DNA of 64,000 nt from Caenispirillum salinarum_A (GTDB lineage Bacteria; Pseudomonadota; Alphaproteobacteria; Rhodospirillales; Rhodospirillaceae): contig NZ_CP085224.1 in assembly GCF_044803115.1 (NCBI RefSeq), positions 2,356,001-2,420,000 on the forward strand, read 5' to 3'. How positions within the stretch are numbered: the stretch's first letter is position 1; the number at the start of each line of letters is the position of its first letter. Positions 25,266-35,125 of this stretch are shown here, piece by piece. A program made the translations under genes and the position numbers. The notes beneath the pieces are model-generated. The model did no database searches, was not told where the DNA came from, and was given only the letters and a program-made list of their open reading frames with translations.

Positions 25266-27395
25266 TCAGCCGGCGCGCACCTGCTTCAGGAAGTCGGAGA
25301 CCTGGTCGCGCAGCAGGTGGGCCTCCTTTGCCAGGGACTCCGACCGACTGAGAACCGTGCCGGCCATTTCGCCGGATTCACGCGCCGCGCCCGAGACACC
25401 CTCGATGTTCGACGTCACCTCCTGGGTGCCGCCCGCGGCCTCCTGGATGTTGCGGGCGATCTCCTGCATGGCGGCGTCCTGTTCCTCGGTCGCCGCGGCG
25501 ATGGCGGTGGAGATGTCGTCGATCCGCCGCACGGTGGTGCTGAAGTGCTCGATGGCCGAGACCGACTTGCGGGTGGCCTCCTGCACCTCGGTGATCCGGT
25601 GGGTGATGTCCTCGGTGGCCTTGCTGGTCTGGCCGGCGAGACTCTTCACCTCGTTGGCGACCACCGCGAAGCCCTTGCCGGCATCGCCCGCGCGGGCGGC
25701 CTCGATGGTGGCGTTGAGCGCCAGCAGGTTGGTCTGGTCGGCAATGTCGCCGATCAGCGAGACCACGGTGCCGATGTGTTCCACGGCCTCGGCCAGATCG
25801 CGGACGACGTCGGTGGTTTCCTCGGCCTCGGTCACGGCGGAGGAGGCGACGTCCTTGGCCTGGACGACCTGGCGGCCGATTTCGGCCGTGGAGGCTGTCA
25901 GCTCCTCGGTGGCGCTGGCGACGGTCTGCACGTTGGCCGACGTCTGCTCGGCGGCGGCGGCGACGGCGCCGGCCTGCTGGGTGGTCTGCTCGGCCGCGGC
26001 TGAGACGGCCTGGCTGGCCTCCTGCATGTCCTCGGCGGCGGTGCCGACGTCCTTGACCACCTTGCCGACGGACTTTTCGAAGCGGTCGGCCAGGTCCAGC
26101 ATGGACTGGCGGCGTTCCTCGGCGGCGCGCTCGGCGGCGGCCTCCTGCTCCTGCTTCATCTCTTCCATGCGGCGGCCGTTCTCGACGAAGACGCCCATGG
26201 CCTGCGCCATGTCGCCGATCTCGTCGCCGCGGTCGCGGGCCGGAACCTCGACGGACAGGTCGCCCTTGGCCAGCGTGTTCATGGCCTTGGTCATGCGCGC
26301 CAGCGGCACCGACAGGCTGCGCGAGAACCAGAAGCCGAAGGCCCCGACGATCGCCAGCACGATCAGGCCGGCGACCAGCAGCGTGTTGCGCAACTCGTAG
26401 ATGGGCTCGAAGACCTCCGCCTCGTCGGCTTCGGCCAGGATGGCCCAGGTGACGCCCTCGAAGGTCAGGGGTTCGGCGGCGGAGACCACCTGCTCGCCGC
26501 GGTAGTCGGTGACGGTCTGGACAAGGCTTTCACCGTTCAGGGCGGCCGCGACGGTCGGCGTCTCGACGCGGGTCTTCAGCAGGTTCGGCTCGCTGGACAG
26601 GCGGCTGTCGGTGCGCATCAGGTTGTCGGGACCGACGAGATAGGTCTCGCCGGTGCGGCCCAGGCCGTCGGCCTTCTGCATCACGTCGTTGATGCGGTCG
26701 ACGGGCATCTGGAAGGCCAGGACGCCCAGAAAGCCGCCTTCGGCGTCGCGCACCGGGGTGGCGATGAAGCTGGCCGGCGCGCCATTGGAGGGCGCGTAGG
26801 GCTCGAAATCCATGAACGTCACCGGGTTCGGCGCGCCGCCATTGGCCGCCTGGCGGGTCTCCGAGAACGCTTCGGCAAGGCCGGTGTCGGCGTACTGGCC
26901 GGAGACGAGGTCCGTGCCCAGGTCCGGCTCCTTGAACACCGTGTAGACCACGCGGCCCTCGGCGTCGATCAGGAACACGTCGTAATAGCCGCGTTCTTCC
27001 TGAAGGCGCTTGAGCCAGGGATGACGGCGCTCATGCACGATGGCGTAGTCGCCCAGCGCGGCCTGGGGCGCCTGGTCGCGGACATAGACGTCGCGCAGCG
27101 TCTCGCCGCCTTGCGGAAGGGCGTCGTAGGCGGCGGTGAAGTTGGCCAGCGCGTCGGCCACCGCAGGACTGGCCGCGGTGACCTGCAGATCCTGACGGAT
27201 GCTTTCCAGGTATTGCATGATGGTGTCGGCGCGCGCGTCACGCACGGCCACCAGCTTGCGCTCGGCGGCGGTCTGCAGGGCGTCTTCGGCCCTGTCGTAA
27301 GAAATAACAGCCGTGGCGACCACGGCAATGATCGCAGTGCCGACAATCAGCGCCGGCAGCTTCACGGCAATCCGCATCCTTCCGAAAAGAGACAT
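25266..27395 (-). CDS. Methyl-accepting chemotaxis protein with double Cache sensor
   Basis: 709 aa. First span residues ~10-32; a large periplasmic region to ~350 with double Cache features (YYDVFLIDAEGRVVYTV, GFLGVLAFQMPVDRINDVM, GRTGETYLVGPDNLMRTDS, WAILAEADEAEVFEPI); second span ~355-378; HAMP; then a signalling coiled coil with the tip IADQTNLLALNATIEAARAGDAGKGFAVVA. The start at 27395 has GAGGGGGA upstream; 18 further upstream residues are in frame but lack a ribosome site. Double Cache receptors commonly bind amino acids or amines. It is a single-gene unit ending at a shared terminator. Confidence 0.92.
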   Translation of the reverse strand: MSLFGRMRIAVKLPALIVGTAIIAVVATAVISYDRAEDALQTAAERKLVAVRDARADTIMQYLESIRQDLQVTAASPAVADALANFTAAYDALPQGGETLRDVYVRDQAPQAALGDYAIVHERRHPWLKRLQEERGYYDVFLIDAEGRVVYTVFKEPDLGTDLVSGQYADTGLAEAFSETRQAANGGAPNPVTFMDFEPYAPSNGAPASFIATPVRDAEGGFLGVLAFQMPVDRINDVMQKADGLGRTGETYLVGPDNLMRTDSRLSSEPNLLKTRVETPTVAAALNGESLVQTVTDYRGEQVVSAAEPLTFEGVTWAILAEADEAEVFEPIYELRNTLLVAGLIVLAIVGAFGFWFSRSLSVPLARMTKAMNTLAKGDLSVEVPARDRGDEIGDMAQAMGVFVENGRRMEEMKQEQEAAAERAAEERRQSMLDLADRFEKSVGKVVKDVGTAAEDMQEASQAVSAAAEQTTQQAGAVAAAAEQTSANVQTVASATEELTASTAEIGRQVVQAKDVASSAVTEAEETTDVVRDLAEAVEHIGTVVSLIGDIADQTNLLALNATIEAARAGDAGKGFAVVANEVKSLAGQTSKATEDITHRITEVQEATRKSVSAIEHFSTTVRRIDDISTAIAAATEEQDAAMQEIARNIQEAAGGTQEVTSNIEGVSGAARESGEMAGTVLSRSESLAKEAHLLRDQVSDFLKQVRAG

Positions 27396-27715
27396 GGCGG
27401 CGATCCCCCTCTTTAGACTTGCATTTTCATTCTGCCCGCTACGCCGCATATACGCCTAAAGAATTAACGGGGGCGTTAGCTGCAGTGCAGATATGTGCAT
27501 ATTTCAGGACTGGATCACCGCACACTGCCACGCACAAAATCAGGTGACGCTTCGTCGCCCCGCCCCGCCGCGCCTTGGGCCTTTCAACCGCGCCGGCTTC
27601 CTGCCATAGTGCGGGCCATCAATGCGTTGCCGAGGCGTTCTCGCCCTCTGGCAATTACCACGACATCTGGTATAAGAACGCTAACTGAGCCCGTAGATAC
27701 GGTCGGACGAGAGTT
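27396..27715. other. Intergenic region between divergent chemoreceptor and yebC
   Basis: 320 bp without a gene. The left third is AT-rich and contains a palindromic CTGCAGTGCAG near 27481. The right part holds a good promoter candidate for yebC, listed separately. No tRNA or other structured RNA was recognised. Confidence 0.5.
27648..27676 (+). promoter_or_regulatory. Candidate housekeeping promoter for yebC
   Basis: -35 CTGGCA (27648-27653) and -10 TATAAG (27671-27676) with a 17-bp spacer and an upstream TGG as a possible extended -10. The start codon is 40 bp downstream. Matches are 4/6 and 5/6 to the standard hexamers. Confidence 0.5.
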
Positions 27716-28459
27716 ATGGCTGGTCATTCTCAATTTAAGAACATCATGTACCGCAAGGGCGCGCAGGATGCGAAGCGCGCCAAAATGTTCACCAAGCTGG
27801 CCAAGGAAATTACCGTGGCCGCCAAGCAGGGCCTGCCCGAGCCGGACAAGAACCCGCGCCTGCGCGCGGCGATCGCCGCGGCGCGCGCCCAGTCCATGCC
27901 CAAGGACAACATCGAGCGCGCCATGAAGCGCGCGCTTCCCGGCGGCGATTCGGCCGACTACGAAGAGGTCCGCTACGAGGGCATGGGCCCCGGCAACGTG
28001 TCCGTCATCGTCGAGGCGCTGACCGACAACCGCAACCGCACGGCCGCGGAAGTTCGCTCGGCCTTCACCAAGGCGGGCGGCGGTCTGTCGACGGTGGCCT
28101 TCAACTTCGAGCGCGTGGGCCTGATCCAGTATCCCGCGGACAAGGCCGACGCCGAAGCCATGCTGGAGCACGCCATCATGGCCGGCGCGCAGGACGTGGA
28201 AAGCGACGAAACCTCGCACACCATCTACTGCCAACCCGACGACCTGCAGGCCGTGCGCGACGCGCTGGAGGACGAGCTGGGCGAGCCCGAAGCCGCGCGC
28301 CTGGACTGGAAGCCGCTGACGGTGGTGGACATCACCGACGAGGATCAGGCCAAGAGCCTGTTCAAGTTCCTGGACGTGCTGGACGACAACGACGACGTGC
28401 AGCGCGTCGCCGCCAACTTCAACGTGTCCGAGGACATCATGGAGAAGGTCGGCGGCTGA
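27716..28459 (+). CDS. yebC: YebC/TACO1-family protein
   Basis: 247 aa, the usual family length. The opening MAGHSQFKNIMYRKGAQDAKRAKMFTKLAKEI and the PKDNIERAMKR block are family signatures (most members have KW in place of QF-KN). It was long annotated as a transcription regulator; newer work links the family to relief of ribosome stalling on proline runs. Location just before ruvC is conserved in many bacteria and supports the call. The TolA gene downstream, with its very proline-rich centre, is a plausible client. Confidence 0.93.
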   Translation: MAGHSQFKNIMYRKGAQDAKRAKMFTKLAKEITVAAKQGLPEPDKNPRLRAAIAAARAQSMPKDNIERAMKRALPGGDSADYEEVRYEGMGPGNVSVIVEALTDNRNRTAAEVRSAFTKAGGGLSTVAFNFERVGLIQYPADKADAEAMLEHAIMAGAQDVESDETSHTIYCQPDDLQAVRDALEDELGEPEAARLDWKPLTVVDITDEDQAKSLFKFLDVLDDNDDVQRVAANFNVSEDIMEKVGG

Positions 28460-28528
28460 CGGCGCCGGCCTCCGCATGAGGCGCGCCCAGCCGGCGTTCC
28501 GCCACCGCGACGACGAGGGGAGGGGCCG

Positions 28529-29038
28529 ATGGTCATCCGTGTTCTGGGCCTCGACCCCGGCCTGCGCAACACCGGCTGGGGCGTGATCGAGGTGGACGGC
28601 AACCGCATGCGTGCCGTCGCCGACGGCACCGTGCGCTCCGACGAGAGGTGCTCCCTGGCCGAACGCCTGGGCCAGCTCTACGAGGGGCTGGAGCGGGTGA
28701 TCGCCGACCTGAACCCGCACGAGGCGGCGGTGGAGGAAACCTTCGTCAACAAGAACCCGGCCTCGACGCTGAAGCTGGGGCAGGCGCGCGGCGTGGTGCT
28801 CCTGGCTCCGGCGCGGGCGGGACTGCCGGTGTGCGAATATCAGCCGTCGCTGGTCAAGAAGGCCGTCGTCGGCACCGGGCGCGCCGCCAAGCAGCAGATG
28901 GGCATGATGGTCAAGGCGATCCTTCCCGGCGCCACCTGCGACAGCGCGGACTCCGCCGATGCGCTGGCCGTCGCCATCTGCCACGCCCATTTCCGGGCGT
29001 CGCGCATCGCCATGGCCGTGGCGGGAGGCGCGGCATGA
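28529..29038 (+). CDS. ruvC: Holliday junction endonuclease RuvC
   Basis: 169 aa. Catalytic acids are visible in order: Asp in LGLDPGLRNTGWG, Glu in AAVEETFVNKNPASTLKLGQARG, and the C-terminal pair in DSADALAVAICHAH. It cuts four-way DNA junctions as a dimer, on complexes moved by RuvAB. The stop codon overlaps the ruvA start (ATGA), and ruvB follows, giving a ruvCAB operon. Confidence 0.97.
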   Translation: MVIRVLGLDPGLRNTGWGVIEVDGNRMRAVADGTVRSDERCSLAERLGQLYEGLERVIADLNPHEAAVEETFVNKNPASTLKLGQARGVVLLAPARAGLPVCEYQPSLVKKAVVGTGRAAKQQMGMMVKAILPGATCDSADSADALAVAICHAHFRASRIAMAVAGGAA

Positions 29039-29712
29039 TCGCCAAGCTCAAGGGCATCGTCGACAGCGTGGGCGACGACGGCGCCGTCATCGACGTCAAC
29101 GGCGTCGGCTACCTCGTCTTCTGCTCCGGCCGCACCCTGCAACGGCTGGAGGTCGGCGCGGCGGTGGCGTTGGAGATCGAGACCCACGTCCGCGAGGACC
29201 ACATCCACCTCTACGGCTTTTCCGACAAGCTGGAGCGCGAGTGGTTCAAGCTGCTGACCACCGTGCAGGGCGTGGGTGCGCGCGTCGGCCTTGCCATTCT
29301 TTCCGTGGTGCCGCCGGAAACCGTGGGCCAGGCCATCGCCGCCCAGGACAAGGCGCCGCTCACCCGCGCCGCCGGCGTCGGACCGAAGCTGGCCGGGCGC
29401 ATCGTGTCCGAACTCAAGGACAAGGCGGCGGGCGTCGCCGCCTCGTTCCAGCCGAGCGCGACGGCGGCGTCCCTGGCGCCCCAGGGCAACGTCGCGCCGA
29501 CGGCCGCGCCGGTGGGAGCCGAGCCGGGCGAGGGCGGGGCGGCGACGCTGGCCGCCAGCGTCACCGAGGATGCCACGTCGGCGCTGGTCAACCTGGGCTA
29601 CAAGCGCATGGACGCCTATTCCGCCGTGGCCCGCGCCGCCCGCGACCAGGGCGACGGCGCCACAACGCAAAGCCTGATCACCGCTGCCCTGCGCGACCTT
29701 GCCCAGGTGTAA
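29035..29712 (+). CDS. ruvA: Holliday junction DNA helicase subunit RuvA
   Basis: 225 aa. The N-terminal OB domain opens with MIAKLKGIVDSV; the helix-hairpin-helix motifs are VQGVGARVGLAIL and AAGVGPKLAGRIVSELKDK. An Ala/Pro-rich linker (~residues 145-175) connects to the C-terminal domain that contacts RuvB (SALVNLGYKRMDAYSAV). It binds the junction and loads RuvB. Its start overlaps the ruvC stop. Confidence 0.97.
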   Translation: MIAKLKGIVDSVGDDGAVIDVNGVGYLVFCSGRTLQRLEVGAAVALEIETHVREDHIHLYGFSDKLEREWFKLLTTVQGVGARVGLAILSVVPPETVGQAIAAQDKAPLTRAAGVGPKLAGRIVSELKDKAAGVAASFQPSATAASLAPQGNVAPTAAPVGAEPGEGGAATLAASVTEDATSALVNLGYKRMDAYSAVARAARDQGDGATTQSLITAALRDLAQV

Positions 29713-29722
29713 CAGGAGTCCC

Positions 29723-30778
29723 ATGGCCGCCGACGACCAGGACCGACTGATTTCCGCCCGCCGGCGCGAGGATGACGCCGACGCCTCCATGCGTCCGCAG
29801 GCGCTTGACGACTTCATCGGGCAGAAGCTTCTGCGCGAAAATCTGGGCGTCTACATTCAGGCGGCCAAGGCGCGCGGCAAGGCGCTGGACCATGTTCTGT
29901 TCCACGGGCCGCCGGGCCTGGGCAAGACGACGCTTGCCCAGATCGTGGCCAAGGAGATGGGGGTCGGCTTCCGCGCCACGTCCGGCCCGATGATCGCGCG
30001 GGCGGGCGATCTGGCCGCCATTTTGACCAATCTTGAAGCCCACGATGTCCTGTTCATCGATGAAATTCATCGCCTTAATCCTGCCATAGAGGAAGTGCTG
30101 TATCCGGCCATGGAGGATTTCCAACTGGACCTCATCATCGGCGAGGGGCCGGCGGCGCGCAGCGTGCGCATCGACCTGCAACCCTTCACCCTGGTGGGGG
30201 CGACGACGCGGCAGGGCCTCCTGACCCGCCCGTTGCGCGACCGGTTCGGCATTCCGCTGCAGATGAAGTTCTACGAGCCCGAGGAGCTTGAGGCCATCGT
30301 GAGGCGCGGCGCGAGCGTCATGGGACTGGAGATCACCGCCGACGGCGCGATGGAAATCGCGCGGCGCTCGCGCGGCACTCCGCGCGTGGCCGGCCGGCTG
30401 CTGCGGCGGGTGTCCGACTTCGCCCTCGTCGCCAAGCGCAGCCCGGTGGACCGGCATATCGCCGACGCGGCGCTCAGGCGCCTGGACGTCGACGCCATGG
30501 GCCTCGACGCCATGGACCGCAAGTACCTGGAGTGCATCGCGAAGCACTACGGCGGCGGGCCCGTGGGCGTGGAGACGCTGGCCGCCGCGCTGTCGGAGGA
30601 GCGTGACACGCTGGAAGAGGTGATCGAGCCCTTCGTCATCCAGAAGGGCCTGATCCAGCGCACCCCGCGCGGCCGCGTGCTGTCGGAGGCCGGTTTCTCC
30701 CACCTGGGGCTCATGCCGCCGCGCCGCGACGCCGCGGGCGGGCAGTTCGACCTGCTGAACCGGTCGGAGGGCGCGTGA
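29723..30778 (+). CDS. ruvB: Holliday junction branch migration ATPase RuvB
   Basis: 351 aa. Walker A GPPGLGKTT, Walker B LFIDEIHRL, sensor LVGATTRQGLLTRPLRDRFG with its arginine finger, and the C-terminal winged helix ending GLIQRTPRGRVLS are all present. The ATG at 29723 has CAGGAG upstream; a start at 29699 would overlap ruvA and add eight residues. The stop overlaps the start of ybgC, linking the recombination genes to the tol-pal cluster. Confidence 0.97.
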   Translation: MAADDQDRLISARRREDDADASMRPQALDDFIGQKLLRENLGVYIQAAKARGKALDHVLFHGPPGLGKTTLAQIVAKEMGVGFRATSGPMIARAGDLAAILTNLEAHDVLFIDEIHRLNPAIEEVLYPAMEDFQLDLIIGEGPAARSVRIDLQPFTLVGATTRQGLLTRPLRDRFGIPLQMKFYEPEELEAIVRRGASVMGLEITADGAMEIARRSRGTPRVAGRLLRRVSDFALVAKRSPVDRHIADAALRRLDVDAMGLDAMDRKYLECIAKHYGGGPVGVETLAAALSEERDTLEEVIEPFVIQKGLIQRTPRGRVLSEAGFSHLGLMPPRRDAAGGQFDLLNRSEGA

Positions 30779-31239
30779 TGGACACCGTTTCGCGTGCCCT
30801 GGAAAACGCCGCCTCGGGGGTCGTCCGCGACGGCGTGCACGTATTTCCCGTGCGCGTCTACTTCGAGGACACCGACGCCGGCCGCATCGTCTACCATGCC
30901 CGCTACCTGCACTTCGCCGAGCGCGCGCGGTCGGAAATGATGCGCCTGCTGGGGTGGACCAATCCGCAGCTCATGGACGACCCCGGCCTCGCCTTCGCCG
31001 TGCGCCGGGCCACCATGGATTTCCGCAAGCCGGCCATGCTCGACGATCTTCTGGAGGTGCGCACGCGCGTCACCAGGGTCGGCGGGGCCTCGCTCCAGGC
31101 CGAGCAGCGCGTGGAGCGCGGCGGCGAGACGCTTGTGACCATCGACATCACGCTCGCCAGCATGGCCATGGGCGGTGGCGTCTGCCGCCTGCCCGCCGGC
31201 CTGCGGGCGCGGCTGGATGAACTCGTGATCCGGGGATAG
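30778..31239 (+). CDS. ybgC: Tol-Pal-associated acyl-CoA thioesterase YbgC
   Basis: 153 aa hot-dog fold enzyme. The active-site pattern is YFEDTDAGRIVYHARYLHFAERARSE, with the catalytic Asp in DTDAG. It hydrolyses acyl-CoA (or acyl-ACP) in the cytosol and is linked to phospholipid metabolism at the envelope. The ATG at 30778 shares a base with the ruvB stop; a GTG at 30775 is an alternative. It is the first gene of the tol-pal operon, as in most proteobacteria. Confidence 0.93.
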   Translation: MDTVSRALENAASGVVRDGVHVFPVRVYFEDTDAGRIVYHARYLHFAERARSEMMRLLGWTNPQLMDDPGLAFAVRRATMDFRKPAMLDDLLEVRTRVTRVGGASLQAEQRVERGGETLVTIDITLASMAMGGGVCRLPAGLRARLDELVIRG

Positions 31240-31252
31240 GGGAAAGACACCG

Positions 31253-31933
<681 letters not shown>

Positions 31934-31937
31934 ACCC

Positions 31938-32399
31938 ATGGCGATGTTCGTCAACAACAAGTCCAGCACGGGCTACCGCCGCGGCCGCCGCGCCATGAGC
32001 GACATCAACGTCACGCCCATGGTGGACGTGATGCTGGTGTTGCTGATCATCTTCATGGTCACCGCACCCATGCTGGCGACGGGCATCGAAGTCGACCTGC
32101 CCGAGGCGTCGTCTCCGGCCCTGCCGCAGGAGGACCCGACGAGCATCACGATCCAGGTGCTGGCCGACGGCCAGGTCGCCATCAACGACGCCGGCGAGGA
32201 AATGAGCCGCACGTCGACCAAGGAGGCCCTGCTGGCCCAGATGGCGGCCGTGCGTCAGTCGAACCCGGAGGGCGCCATTTTCGTGCGCGGCGATGGCGCG
32301 GCCAACTACGGCCGGGTGATGGACGTGATGGGCATTCTCTACGACGCCGGCTATCGCGAGGTGAACCTCGTCACCCAGCGGCCGAGCGGCGGCCAGTAA
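31938..32399 (+). CDS. tolR: Tol-Pal system subunit TolR
   Basis: 153 aa. A basic N terminus, then the single span with the functional Asp: DINVTPMVDVMLVLLIIFMVTAPM. The periplasmic ExbD/TolR domain follows. The Asp in PMVDVML is the proton-path residue shared with ExbD and MotB. It starts 4 bp after tolQ. Confidence 0.96.
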   Translation: MAMFVNNKSSTGYRRGRRAMSDINVTPMVDVMLVLLIIFMVTAPMLATGIEVDLPEASSPALPQEDPTSITIQVLADGQVAINDAGEEMSRTSTKEALLAQMAAVRQSNPEGAIFVRGDGAANYGRVMDVMGILYDAGYREVNLVTQRPSGGQ

Positions 32400-32416
32400 G
32401 GACGGCGTAAGCGATC

Positions 32417-33529
32417 ATGGCGCGCGACGAGGAACAGCTTTCCGAACAGCCGAAGGGCATGGGCAAGGGTGTCATTCTGTCCGTGGTCTTCCACGGTGCC
32501 GTCGTGGTTGCGGCGCTGGTGGGGCTGCCGTTCCTGACCAGCGAGCCCGAGGAAGCTGAAGAGTTCGTCATGGTGGTCAACCCCGTCATCGACGAGATGA
32601 CGGCCGCGCCGCCGCCCGCGCCCAAGCTGGCGGAAGAGGTCAAGCCGCCGCCGGCGCCCGAGGACGAGCCAAAGCCCGAGCCCGAACCCCAGCCGGAACC
32701 GCCGCCGGAGCCTCCGCAGCCCGAGCCGGAGCCGGAACCCGAGCCGCCCAAACCGGAGCCTGAGCCGGAGCCGGAGCCGCCGCCCGCGCCGGAACCGGAA
32801 CCGGCCGCCCCGCCGCCGGAACCGGAACCCGCGCCCGCGCCGGAGCCCCCCAAGGAGGTGGCCAAGGCCGAACCTCCGCCCGAACCAAAGCCGGAGCCCG
32901 CGCCGCCGCCCATGCCGTCGCCGACGCCTCAGGCCAAGCCCGAGCCGCCGAAGAAGCCGGAGCCTCCGAAAAAGGAGGAGCCGCCCAAGGAGGTCGCCAA
33001 GGCCGAGCCGAAAAAGGAGCCGGAGCCCAAGCCGGAGCCGCCCAAGAAGGCCGAGCCCAAGAAGGAGCCGGACCCCTTCGACAGCCTGCTGAAGACGGTT
33101 GAGGAACTGGAAAAGAAGACCAGCCGTCCGCCGCCGGAAACGCAGGTGGCAGAGGCACGCGGCAGCCGCGACAGCCAGGAGGCGACCAGCAACCAGGTGC
33201 AGCGCGCGCCCAACCTGTCCGACGTCGCCACGGCGACGGAGAAGGAGGCCATTCGCGCGCACATCCAGCCGAACTGGTTCCTCGATCCCGGCATGAAGGG
33301 GCTGACGGACCTTTATGTGGAGATCCGCGTCCAGGTGGCGCCGGACGGCACCGTCCAGGGTGCGCGCGTCGTAAGCGATGCGCCGCAAGGGGCGGCCCGC
33401 CAGTTCCAGCAATTCGCCGAGAGCGCGCGCCGAGCCGTTCTCAAGTCCAGTCCGCTGCCCATTCCGCCGGGCAAGTACCAGCAGTTCCGCGACATGGTGC
33501 TGCAATTCCGCCCGGAGGACGCCCTGTGA
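32417..33529 (+). CDS. tolA: Tol-Pal system spanning protein TolA, proline-rich form
   Basis: 370 aa. One N-terminal anchor (residues ~15-37), a long region of repeated Pro-Glu and Pro-Lys units from about 70 to 225, and a C-terminal TonB-like domain (AIRAHIQPNWFLDPGMKG, then VQVAPDGTVQGARVV). Enterobacterial TolA has an Ala/Lys helix in the middle; here it is replaced by a stiff PEPEP/KPEP rod like that of TonB. It connects TolQR in the inner membrane to Pal and TolB. The stop overlaps a GTG that could extend tolB upstream. Confidence 0.93.
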   Translation: MARDEEQLSEQPKGMGKGVILSVVFHGAVVVAALVGLPFLTSEPEEAEEFVMVVNPVIDEMTAAPPPAPKLAEEVKPPPAPEDEPKPEPEPQPEPPPEPPQPEPEPEPEPPKPEPEPEPEPPPAPEPEPAAPPPEPEPAPAPEPPKEVAKAEPPPEPKPEPAPPPMPSPTPQAKPEPPKKPEPPKKEEPPKEVAKAEPKKEPEPKPEPPKKAEPKKEPDPFDSLLKTVEELEKKTSRPPPETQVAEARGSRDSQEATSNQVQRAPNLSDVATATEKEAIRAHIQPNWFLDPGMKGLTDLYVEIRVQVAPDGTVQGARVVSDAPQGAARQFQQFAESARRAVLKSSPLPIPPGKYQQFRDMVLQFRPEDAL

Positions 33530-33573
33530 TCGCCGTCCATCGCCGCTGCCCAGTCAGGAGGACCCGCCCGACC

Positions 33574-34929
33574 ATGCGCTTGAATGACGTCCGCAATGCC
33601 CTGAAGCGCGGCCTGCTTGCCGTCGTCGCCGTGGTGGCGACGGTGGCCGCCGTGGCGCTTCAGCCGGCTCCCGCCGCCGCCGAGGTGCGCATCGACATCA
33701 CCCGCGGCAAGGTGGAGCCGCTGCCCATCGCCGTCGTGCCCTTCAATGCCGACAGCCCCCAGGCGGCCCAGCTCGCCCGCGACATCTCGGGCGTCATCGC
33801 CGCCGACCTGGAGCGTTCGGGCCTGTTCGCGCCCATCGATCAGGCGGCCTTCATCCAGCGCGACGTGCCCATGAACGCCCCGCCGCGCTTCATGGACTGG
33901 CGCTCCATCGCCGCCCAGGCCCTGGTGCACGGGGCGGTGCAGCCGCAGCCGGACGGGCGGGTGCGCATCGCCTATCGTCTGTGGGACATCTTCGCCGAGA
34001 ACCAGATGGCCGGCCAGGCCTACACCACCCAGGCCGACAACTGGCGGCGCATCGCCCACATCATCGCCGACGACATCTACGAGCGCATCACCGGCGAACA
34101 GGGCTATTTCGACACCCGCATCGTCTATGTGGCGGAAAGCGGCCCGGCCGTGGACCGCACCAAGCGCCTCGCCATCATGGACCAGGACGGCGCCAACCAC
34201 CGCTACCTGACCGACGGCTCCTCGCTGGTGCTGACGCCGCGCTTCTCGCCGACCAGCCAGGAAATCACCTTCATGTCGTATTCCAACGGCGTGCCGCGGG
34301 TGTTCCTCTACAACATCGACACGGGGCGGCAGGAACTGCTGGGCGAGTTCCCGGGCATGACGTTTGCGCCCCGGTTCTCGCCGGACGGCAACAAGGTGAT
34401 CCTGTCCATGGCGCGCGACGGCAACTCTGAAATCTACGAGATGGACCTGCGCACGCGCCGCATCACCCGCCTGACCAACCACCCGGCCATCGACACCAGC
34501 CCCAGCTACTCGCCGGACGGTCAGCAGATCACCTTCAACTCCGACCGCGGCGGGGCGCAGCAGATCTACGTCATGGACGCCGACGGCGGTAACGTGCGCC
34601 GCATCAGCTTCGGCGACGGGCGGTACGCCACGCCGGTCTGGAGCCCGCGCGGCGACCTGATCGCGTTCACCAAGATGAAGTCCGGCCAGTTCTACATCGG
34701 TGTCATGCGCCCGGACGGTTCGGGCGAGCGCATGCTGGCGACGGATTACCTGGTGGAGGGTCCGACCTGGGCCCCCAACGGCCGCGTGATCATGTTCTTC
34801 CGCCAGAGCCGGGGCGGCCCCAACGCCGCGCCGAAGCTGGTGACGGTGGACCTGACCGGGCAGAACGAGCGCCTTGTGGTGACGCCGCAGGATGCGTCCG
34901 ACCCGGCATGGTCGCCGCTGCTGCAGTAG
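33574..34929 (+). CDS. tolB: Tol-Pal periplasmic beta-propeller TolB
   Basis: 451 aa. A signal peptide (GLLAVVAVVATVAAVALQPAPAAA, cleavage before EVRIDIT) is followed by the TolB N-terminal domain and a six-bladed propeller with repeated motifs such as PRFSPDGNKV, PSYSPDGQQITF and PVWSPRGDLIAF. It binds Pal and TolA in the periplasm. The ATG at 33574 has AGGAGGA upstream; a GTG at 33526 is less likely because it would displace the signal peptide. Confidence 0.97.
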   Translation: MRLNDVRNALKRGLLAVVAVVATVAAVALQPAPAAAEVRIDITRGKVEPLPIAVVPFNADSPQAAQLARDISGVIAADLERSGLFAPIDQAAFIQRDVPMNAPPRFMDWRSIAAQALVHGAVQPQPDGRVRIAYRLWDIFAENQMAGQAYTTQADNWRRIAHIIADDIYERITGEQGYFDTRIVYVAESGPAVDRTKRLAIMDQDGANHRYLTDGSSLVLTPRFSPTSQEITFMSYSNGVPRVFLYNIDTGRQELLGEFPGMTFAPRFSPDGNKVILSMARDGNSEIYEMDLRTRRITRLTNHPAIDTSPSYSPDGQQITFNSDRGGAQQIYVMDADGGNVRRISFGDGRYATPVWSPRGDLIAFTKMKSGQFYIGVMRPDGSGERMLATDYLVEGPTWAPNGRVIMFFRQSRGGPNAAPKLVTVDLTGQNERLVVTPQDASDPAWSPLLQ

Positions 34930-34949
34930 GAAATGTTCACGCCGATGTT

Positions 34950-34984
34950 CCCGCGTCGCCACCGGCATGGGGTGGCGGCGCGGG
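34950..34984 (+). terminator. 14-bp GC hairpin between tolB and pal
   Basis: The arms 34950-34963 and 34971-34984 (CCCGCGTCGCCACC with GGTGGCGGCGCGGG) pair over 14 bp with one G-T pair and a 7-nt loop, 21 bp after the tolB stop. No T tract follows. It probably limits read-through or sets relative mRNA levels, so that pal, needed in far greater amounts, may depend on its own promoter in the 140 bp that follow. Confidence 0.5.
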
Positions 34985-35125
34985 GCGAATTCGGCTAAGA
35001 CTTTCGGCGTCCGGGCAGGTATCGGCCCGGCGTCGCGACACGGCTTTCGGCGTCGGAGGACGGCCGCGCATAGGGCGGTCGACGGCAGCCGGACCGACAG
35101 ATTGGTTCATGGGAGTGACATTGCG

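Noticed and set aside
32620..33075. Dense short repeats considered as a CRISPR or tandem-repeat locus
   Set aside because: They are the codons of the Pro-Glu/Pro-Lys rod of TolA in one continuous frame; there are no spacers.
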